This document shows positions 57,101 to 64,000 of a stretch of DNA of 64,000 nt, piece after piece (positions within the stretch are counted from its first letter, which is position 1; every line of letters starts with the position of its first letter). The position numbers and the translations under genes were made by a program. The notes beneath the pieces were generated by a model. That model was not told where the DNA came from. It saw only the letters and a list, made by a program, of their open reading frames with translations, and did no database searches. Location of the stretch: positions 23,978,550-24,042,549 of the forward strand of contig NC_088201.1 of assembly GCF_037126465.1 (NCBI RefSeq). The letters are read 5' to 3'. Origin of the DNA: Ornithodoros turicata. Its lineage: Eukaryota > Arthropoda > Arachnida > Ixodida > Argasidae.

Positions 57101-60100
57101 TCAGCAGACGTAGATTTATAATGCTATTACAGTCATTGCATTGTTCAGAAATTAATTAGTTCATAAAGCACCTTTATATGTTAAAACAAAATACATACAA
57201 TTGAAGAATCACGTTTACGAAATAGTCGCTAAGACATGGACGTTTTTGGCATTCTGCATGTTCGAAGAGCACGTTTGAAAAATTTTATGGCAGTTCACGC
57301 AAAATTTCTAATGGACAGATACACGTACAGAAAACGATTCCGCGCGTGGCCTGCAATCGGAATTTTAAAGCCAACGGGACAATAGATGGCTAGATTCTGC
57401 TTCTTGTACAGATCCTCGGACACGAATCACAGACAAGATTACAGATAAGGACTTGGCATCTGTGGGAGCCTACCATTCCATTTCTTGGTTCCATGAGGCG
57501 CTGCTTATTTTCTATTACATTTCAGTCCTGGAGCGATCCTGTGGCGGTTCCCCCGAAAGTATGGTACATTCGCTACCTTGAGGACCACAGAGCAATGATC
57601 CAGCTCCACAGACCGTGACGGGGACAGTGCGCACTCTAAATTGCAGTACTTCTCTTTTACACATAAATCTCGTTTAGCTGCTTGCATTTGACGCTGAGGC
57701 ATATAATGACGCACCCGAAAAGCTTGCCATCAGTTCGGGCAGAGATGTGCCTGGGTCGGAAAAGGGTATAAAGAATTAGAAAACGAAGTAACTATATCTC
57801 ACTTTCATTTGCTCTTGATGTGGCTCTATGAATGATGGGAAGGAAGACGAGGACCTCCTCAAGCATCCAGTGACGCTATAATGCATTACCACATCGTTCA
57901 CGCTATCCTATTGTGTTTGCTGTAATGCGTGTGGCAATTATGGAATTATGCAAATGCAGCCTTTTGATCACGTCTCGATTGGGATGATTTTACACCGACA
58001 GTATTTAAGAAACTTAAGCCGTGGCTAGCACACTCATTCCAATGTTCAAAGGCTCGCCAAGTGCGCAAGTTTCCGAGGGTCCTTGGGCTCCGCCAACGCC
58101 CATTCTATAGCGTGTACTGCAATGCACTGTGTAGTCGGTCTGCGAATTTCCTGCACGATGTAAGACTTCCTAAAAAAAAAGAAGAAAGAAAAGGAACCCC
58201 AGCAAGAACGGACACTTCATAACTTGTTTCCAGCGATATCGTTTATAGTACATGAGGAGGGGGCCAGGAGCTTTAAACGGGATAAGCAGTTTGCCATGCC
58301 AGAGCAGCGTTAATTTCAGGCGCTCGCCTGTCAAACGTCGTCTTCAATTTCGCGCTGCATTTAACAGGGTATACGATGCCGTCCGCTCTTCGTATGAACA
58401 CCGCCACCGCCGGCTGGAAGACCATCGCGCCGCTTTTAAAGCTACTTAGACAGAAGCTGACCGGAGTTGAACAAGGTCTTCGTCCCTGCCTAAACTGCTT
58501 CGGACCTCCGTAGGCATTATCTGGACATTGCGAGAATATGCGTTGATCGGTGGGTATGTAATAGGTGTGTACAGTAAGGCCGCTTGACTCTTTTCGCGAG
58601 GGATGTTAGGAAGAAGGTCCCACAAAAAGAAATCGAGGTAGTTGTGCAATTTGACCGACTTTGCTGGGAACATAAAAAAATGCAAGGACGAAAATAACAG
58701 GGCAATGCAACAGCTACTCACATCTTAACGATTTACTGACAAGACGTACAACGTATGCAGAGTCATAAATATTGACACCTTTCTGACGCCCGATGATTGT
58801 GGTGCCCTCCTAGCAGAGCGAATGCAGTCCAACTAGGTGTTTCTGTTGTTCAAGAAATCTACGTTTTTCCTTCAGGAAACACAGTATATAGCTTGTCTGT
58901 CTGCATTGCTTTTGTTGGCCGTGTTTACCAATCGGCAAAATGGAGAAGCAAAATCGCCTCGTTTTCTTCTACGAGTTCTGGCTTGGCCATAACGCCGACA
59001 AAGTCACGCGAAACATCTGCGAAGCAAAGGGGGGAAATGCTGTGAATTGATATTGATGTTGATGTTGACGAAAAAATAATAGGGAGAGATTGAAGTCGTC
59101 ACACGACAAATTCGGCTACTCCCATAAACAGACACCCCCCCAAAGGGAAAAAAAAAGCAAAACAAAAACCCGCCGCTCTGTGTAACATTACGGCAAAAAG
59201 ATGATTTGCCAAGTTCAGGTTTGGCAGCCTGAGTCTGGAAGACAACCCTCATCCTCGAAGACCTACCATAGTTGACAGTGAGGTTGTCCTTCATGCAGTT
59301 GATGCAAGTCCGGAAAGCAGCACTCATACATTGTCGGGAGTACTCGATGCCTCACAGATAAGCGTTGTTGGCCATTTGCGTACGTTCTGAAAGGTCTATA
59401 CGTTCCCGAGTGGCCCCTCACAGACTGACATCTCTGCAAACTCAGCGACGATGGAGTGTATCGACAACGTCTTTTTCTCCGGACTGAGGACGCTTCATCA
59501 AACGCATCGCGACGTATGATGAAAAATCGATCTTTTTCGCAATTTTGATATGGTAGCTCAATTGCTAGACCCGGGGGTCTGTTACAACAGCCTGTTGCTC
59601 AATAGGCTGGGCACGAAGTGATGATATGCGTAAGGTAAAACGTCTATGGTGGTGCACCACGAGTTTGTCCCAACTAGCTGTGGCATCACCGCCGAGCTGT
59701 GTTCTGTCCAACTGAAGCAAATGTGTGTGACTCTGTGCCGAAAGTTCCTCGTCCTGGTCAATCGAAGGAGGGTGCTCTGTAGCAAGGCAATGCTTTCCCA
59801 CATGTGGCACGGTCGACCCAGAAAACAATCTAAGAGCTGGAAGGTATCAAAGAAATGCCTTACCCAGCACATACAGCGCAGACCTCGCGCCCTGCGATTA
59901 CCACCCTTTCCGGTCCATGACTCACTTCCTTCGAGGCAGGTGTTTCCGTAACCAAGGTAAGCTGGAAGATGGGGTCCTGGAGTTCTTTGCCTCTAAACCC
60001 AAGAAGTGGTATCTGCACGTAACGTTGAGCAAACTGAAGATGATGAGGAGTCTTAGTTCCCACTACGATAACACGCCGATCGACACGATCTCCGAAAAAT

Positions 60101-60481
60101 ACATAGGACTCACGAGTCGGTGGGAATGATTCGTATTGCGCTCGTTCGCAATTTTAGTTTGCACACGAAGAGTCACCCAGAACTACCCCATCGATACGGA
60201 AAATCAAGCGGGATGCCATCTCTCCGCACAAATCTTAACTTCGTTTACTCGTATCATAAGTTAGGTTCCAGTTACATTATGCGCATGAAACGCGTGTTCC
60301 AAGCATTTGTATCAATGGTTGTGAAAGACGTAATGTTCCTAAATGTTTCGCTGTGCATTTGTGCGGCGGCAACAATTTTTGGTCAAAAAATTGTCTGCGA
60401 AACAATGCACATCTTCACGTAGGCTTAGGCGCCCAGACGGAGGAAGTCACACAAGGTGTGAAGTACGCACACTACGCCTCG
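54191..60481. other. Anonymous stretch
   Basis: I find no gene that I can support. (AAAAT)n at about 55899-55918. The region 59565-60130 has open frames on both strands (up to about 100 codons) that look somewhat coding but match nothing I recognise. Confidence 0.35.
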
Positions 60482-60625
60482 TCAACAGTCCGCTGTCCTT
60501 TCTTCAGAAGAACCGCTACTGTACCCGTGGTTGTCGCCGAGCCATGATATCGGGAAGCTGCAGACCAAAATCGTTCGCAGTGCACGCCGCGAGCGAACGA
60601 TATTGTTTCTGTTGTTGTCAGCCAT
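60482..60625 (-). CDS. Possible small ORF or first exon, unrecognised
   Basis: The minus strand reads ACAAGATGGCTGAC, a strong initiation context, opening a 47-codon frame (MADNNRNNIVRSRRALRTIL and on) that stops at 60482. A weak donor-like GGTACAG lies within it. The surroundings are CG-rich. It could be the first exon of a minus-strand gene, or chance. No family recognised. Confidence 0.2.
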   Translation of the reverse strand: MADNNRNNIVRSRRALRTILVCSFPISWLGDNHGYSSGSSEERTADC

Positions 60626-60825
60626 CTTGTATGTAAGTGAACGCTCTGAGCACGCTCCAGCTGAGTGGGAGCACGAAAGCTCGCACGGAAGAAGTCCGAT
60701 AAATTCGGAATGAGTGGGATTCCGATATTTTTCGTAGACGATAGAGATCTCCGACTCAGTTTACGCATGCGCGCTTTGCGGAAAGCTGAGTCGGAAAGTT
60801 ATCGGAGGAGCAGAAGTGGCCAACT
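60626..60825 (-). promoter_or_regulatory. Promoter-like CG-rich segment
   Basis: Directly upstream (minus strand) of the small frame. It contains CGCATGCGCGC (about 60763-60773), resembling the NRF1-type palindrome of TATA-less promoters, and repeated GAGTCGGA units (about 60750 and 60787). Functional status is inferred only. Confidence 0.25.
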
Positions 60826-60857
60826 AAAACTCCCTAATAATTCGCTTTACGATTCTG

Positions 60858-61070
60858 CTTTACGACTCGGGACAAGTGCGATCATGAGCAACGCCACTGT
60901 GGTCGGTCTGTGGATTAATTTTGTCCTCCTGAGGGTGTTTTAACGTGCGCCTAAAGCTCGGCACACCGTATTTAACGTCTCTCGTGGAAGACGGCGTGTC
61001 GAAGCAACTTGTACCCTGCCACCAAGTTGCTAGCGTCCTCAGCCGGGTTCGAACCCGTTACCTTGGGAGC
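60858..61070 (-). mobile_element. tRNA-derived SINE, second family, second copy
   Basis: It shares GGTCTGTGGATTAATTTTG, GCACACCGTATTTA and the CACCAAGTTGCTAGCGTCCT block with the copy at 35432-35640, and has the plus-strand B-box complement GGGTTCGAACCCG at about 61044-61056. No clean target duplication seen. A TIR-like AAAACTCCCTAATAA sits just left of it. Confidence 0.8.
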
Positions 61071-62639
61071 AGTAGAGCAAGCTGAAGAGCTGCACAACTG
61101 TAGCACAAGCAACTCCAAAGCCATCATCAGTAGATAACCCTCTTATGTTTTCCTTCAACTCGAGGAAACAGCAAGGCCCATGGCGTCGGAGGCGATACGC
61201 AGTGTAAATTTTTACACTCACAGGGAGGAAGTAGTGTCTTTTCCCATGGGGCAATATGAGAATATATTTGACACTGCAAAATAGGGGAAGAACTCAACAG
61301 GCGTACAGATTATAATAATCGGAGCTCCGTTACCCGTGAAAGGGTGCCCCTGCGGTTGCATTGTTACATACTATATGCTATATTGCGCCCGCTGCCAAAA
61401 CGTAAATGAATTTGCATAGAAAGAAGGGACTGTAATGAAAGATAAGAAATTGCCCACTTTCCAGAGGAACGAGTGAAACGCCCGTTATATGCTTCCATCG
61501 TACACTACGTGCTTGATTATAGAGACCCCCAGCGAGATAGCCGAAAAATCGATGCCTTTCTTCCGCTTCACCCCTTTTGTGTCGCTCCGACTGCGATAAA
61601 ACTAAAGAATCATAGCCATCATGTTCCATAGTTTAATGTTCAGTCATTTATCCCTTTACTTTGGAGAATTAGACACGTTCTGTGAACAATTGAAACACCT
61701 ATCTTGGGCTCCATTCACACACGGTGCAGAAACAGAAGCAGCCGCTGGGCTCTGGTTTCTTTGCACTGTTCAATTCAATTTACGAGCAGATGGAAGGCGT
61801 TCTATACGTGTCCCCGTGTTTCCATGCACAAGTATCTACCTCAGCAAACGGAAAAGAGGGACTGGATAAAACAAAAAGGGGAGGTATGTAAATTGTCTGC
61901 GCTCTGTATCGCCTTTGCAGGGCTGCGAAGGAAATCAGATAGAGTGCTATTTAATTTCACGAACTGTCTGTATCTATTACTATTGCAGGTCCGTTTAAAC
62001 GTAGTTCGTTGGCGAACACATACAGAAAATCGCCTCGAGATTTATTTGCATATCTCCCTCTAAGGTACCTTTCGACTTATTTGTATGCTTCCAAAGCCTG
62101 TTAGAGAGCGTTCCGCATAGACTGAAGCAGACTCGAACACAAGAGAGGCACTCCAGGTAATCAGGGTTTCAGTTCGCCGACCGACATCGGAATTCGGAGA
62201 TGTCCGTAAAGCTCTTGCATTTCGAATTGCTTGGCTGTTTCACAGAATCGTGCTCGCCCTATCAAGTTCTCCCATGCGCGAATAAACAAGCCACAGTCGA
62301 GAATCTCGGCTTCGTGGGAGGTTTATGGAAGATGTCAGTGGAAGTATAGTTTCGTGCGATGGCCCATTTATTAAGTATAGACTCCTATATATTTGCCGCA
62401 TCTACAAAGCTACAGAAGCACTAAATAGTGACGTGTCAGCCAGACACAACAGCAAAACTTATCTTCTGGAGTGACGTGTCAGTCGGACACACCAGCAAAA
62501 CTGGTTTTCTGGATTTTGTTACTAGGCGAGAATTATGAAATTCTTAGTGTGAACTTAACATTGTTGTTTGAAAGTCCGCGTCTTCCGCTTGTCTTCCACG
62601 ATGATGCCAATACATATATATATATATATCTTCTGTGGC
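61071..62639. other. Anonymous stretch
   Basis: No gene is supported. A near-duplicate pair GACGTGTCAGCCAGACACA / GACGTGTCAGTCGGACACA lies at about 62430-62490, a local tandem repeat of about 45 bp. (AT)n at about 62613-62630. Confidence 0.35.
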
Positions 62640-62821
62640 TCATCTCATAGAGTCAACAATACAAGACAATACACACGTAAACCCATCCCCATCGCTATCG
62701 GATCGAACAAGCACCAGGACCAGCACAAGGATGAGTGTTCCTTTGAGCTGCGGGCTATGTCCCCCGAGGGGGCTTCGGCCCTGAAGAAGCTCATTTTGAA
62801 GTCGGCGGTGAGACTGTTCCT

Positions 62822-63385
62822 TTGGTTTCTCTTGAAACCAATCTCACCGTCATGACCGTGTCTAAAGCGCTCGTCGAAATGGATGATGCGCATATTGTCT
62901 CGGCCCTGGGACAATATGGCATCATCAAGGACATCCAACGTGAAAAATATGAGCACCCGGAGTTGAGTTCCATTGAGACCGGCAATCGCCGTGTGATAAT
63001 GGAGATGACGTCTCCGGTGCCCAATTTCTTGCGTGGGGTAAGCGAATTATTATTCGCTACCCCGGGGATGCGACGTGTATGTTTTCGATGTGGACAGGCT
63101 GGGCATTTTAAGCAGGCGTGCCCGGTACCTGTATGCTCTCGATGCGGCGAGGTGGGACATAACACGTGTGCGAGGCCTTGTCCAAAATGTGGTGGGGATC
63201 ATTCAGTGGGGATCGTGTCATCAGTCCGTCGCCTCCGCGAGAGCCACGTGGACGCTGATCTTTCTACATGGTCAGTGAGGCGGTTCTATGTGTCCCTGCT
63301 GGGCTTACTTCCGGCACCCACGGGTGCACCGGAGCTATCTGTTCCGCGTCAGATCGCGTGGCGCTACGCTGCTGCAGGATGGTAG
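62822..63385 (+). pseudogene. LINE ORF1 C-terminal part with CCHC knuckles, running into ORF2
   Basis: 187 codons. Residues 87-100 are a canonical CCHC knuckle (C87-x2-C90-x4-H95-x4-C100); a second, atypical one uses C105, C108, H113 and C116 or C120, and a third begins C120-x2-C123-x3-H127. Knuckles of this kind bind nucleic acid in the ORF1 RNP of LINEs. The part before them (residues 1-80) resembles the domain preceding the knuckles in Tx1-type ORF1. From about residue 140 the sequence belongs to ORF2. The stop is a TAG at 63383-63385, after which the same frame continues. The Met is not the true start. Confidence 0.75.
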
Positions 63386-63403
63386 GACTCTCGTCGTGCA
63401 AGT

Positions 63404-63880
63404 TTGCAGTGGAGACTTGCGCACGATGTCCTGCCGCTCAGGGATCGTTTGCATCGTTATGGTCTCACCTCGCCTCGATGTCCTTTCTGTTCTAGCCATG
63501 AAACTGCGCAGCACGCTTTTCATGAGTGTCTCGTTCCCGACGTTTTGTGGCACAGAGTTGAGGAGCTGTATGGGGTTCCACAGATTCGCTGGAGCACCAT
63601 TCAAACGCTCCTTCAACCCCCCGTTCCAATCCGGGATAGACGGCAGTTCATTCTCTTAGCCGTAGAGATAAACTACCAAGTGTGGATTGCGCGCTGCATA
63701 GCAGTACACGGCGGTCGCGCTCGGGGGCCGTCACACGTTCTAAGCCTCGTTCGAGCGGGTGTTCGCAGAGTTTTACAGAGGGAGAGAGCAGTCCTTGGTG
63801 CTATGGAGTTCGGAAGACGCTGGGTAACTTCGTCTGTGCTATTCGAACAAACGCATGGAAGGTACGTTGTTCACTACTAA
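63404..63880 (+). pseudogene. LINE ORF2 C-terminus (zf-RVT-like)
   Basis: 158 codons in the same frame as the ORF1 part. It begins with WRLAHDVLPLRDRLHR, the helix found before the zinc motif in zf-RVT domains, then C26-x2-C29-x7-H37-x4-C42, an aromatic-rich stretch (DVLWHRVEELYG) and a basic C-terminal tail to a TAA at 63878-63880. RT is absent. The frame has stayed open over 158 codons, so decay since the deletion is limited. Confidence 0.8.
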
Positions 63881-63900
63881 GCATTACTTTCCTTCGTGCC

Positions 63901-64000
63901 GTTATCCCGTACGCAACTCTCTCCGCAGTCTTGGTCTGTTGCATGGCGACGACAAGCACGAACAGCAATCCTTATCGTGACGTGATTTCACAAGCAGGAG
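63901..64000. other. End of window, possible LINE 3' UTR
   Basis: CG-rich sequence after the LINE stop; no feature can be assigned before the window ends. Confidence 0.3.

Larger units (their letters stand above)
62640..63900 (+). mobile_element. Internally deleted L1/Tx1-like LINE
   Basis: The plus strand carries an ORF1-type zinc-knuckle protein end (62690-about 63225) followed, in the same frame, by the C-terminal end of an ORF2 (about 63290-63880). The whole endonuclease and RT region is missing, so a deletion of several kb joined the two. An upstream frame (62690-62810) fits ORF1 but is out of frame by a shift near 62805. Whether a 3' tail follows beyond 63900 is unclear. The clade is inferred from the ORF1 knuckles and the zf-RVT-like C-terminus. 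Confidence 0.75.

Noticed and set aside
59565..60130. Overlapping frames on both strands that look somewhat coding
   Set aside because: No motif or family recognised and no way to choose the strand; a protein search would decide.
1..64000. CRISPR array, bacterial operon or prophage
   Set aside because: No regularly spaced direct repeats, no ribosome-binding sites with tightly packed genes, and clear eukaryotic retroposons and splice sites throughout.

Overview
This window looks like gene-poor, repeat-rich nuclear DNA from an arthropod, most probably a tick. There is no bacterial operon structure, and almost no open frame above about 100 codons that is not part of a transposon. One candidate host exon ends in a consensus GT splice donor. 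The sequence is full of retroposons and hairpin DNA elements. The tick assignment rests on two things: a tRNA-derived SINE whose tail I recall from tick SINEs such as Ruka, and the overall repeat style. It is an inference, not a database result.

Layout. 1-10.5 kb is anonymous sequence with many hairpin MITEs whose ends read CACTCTTAAAAATGAACTTC (family A) or CACTCTAAAAACAGAACTTC (family B). It also holds a 5'-truncated LINE flanked by a perfect 15-bp target duplication (6884-7454). 10.5-13.4 kb holds two inverted copies of an unnamed repeat. One copy is split by a 1.34-kb terminal-inverted-repeat element carrying a small intron-containing Cys-rich gene remnant. 14.4-21.4 kb holds a SINE, a 2.2-kb LINE with RT and RNase H on the minus strand, and a second LINE tail, all beside MITE ends. 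21.8-22.7 kb is a large foldback with a SINE palindrome at its centre. 25-28 kb holds several small TIR elements and MITEs. 31.8-42 kb holds further LINE and SINE fragments, including one SINE with a perfect 12-bp duplication. 42.8-43.56 kb is a complete non-autonomous hAT element with a perfect 8-bp duplication. 46.75-47.37 kb holds the only convincing host-gene signal, a first coding exon resembling Tlx/C15 homeobox genes. 47.4-62.6 kb is mostly anonymous. 62.6-64 kb holds a deleted L1/Tx1-like LINE in which an ORF1 zinc-knuckle region runs in frame into the ORF2 C-terminus.

How the parts relate. The most interesting pattern is that the RNase-H LINE, a SINE sharing its 3' tail, and severely truncated tails of the same kind are repeatedly inserted at the same point. 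That point is 12-15 nt inside the terminal inverted repeat of the hairpin MITEs, always in the same relative orientation, with 12-13-bp target duplications. This looks like a three-part system: a LINE, a SINE that borrows its tail, and a DNA MITE whose termini are the landing site.
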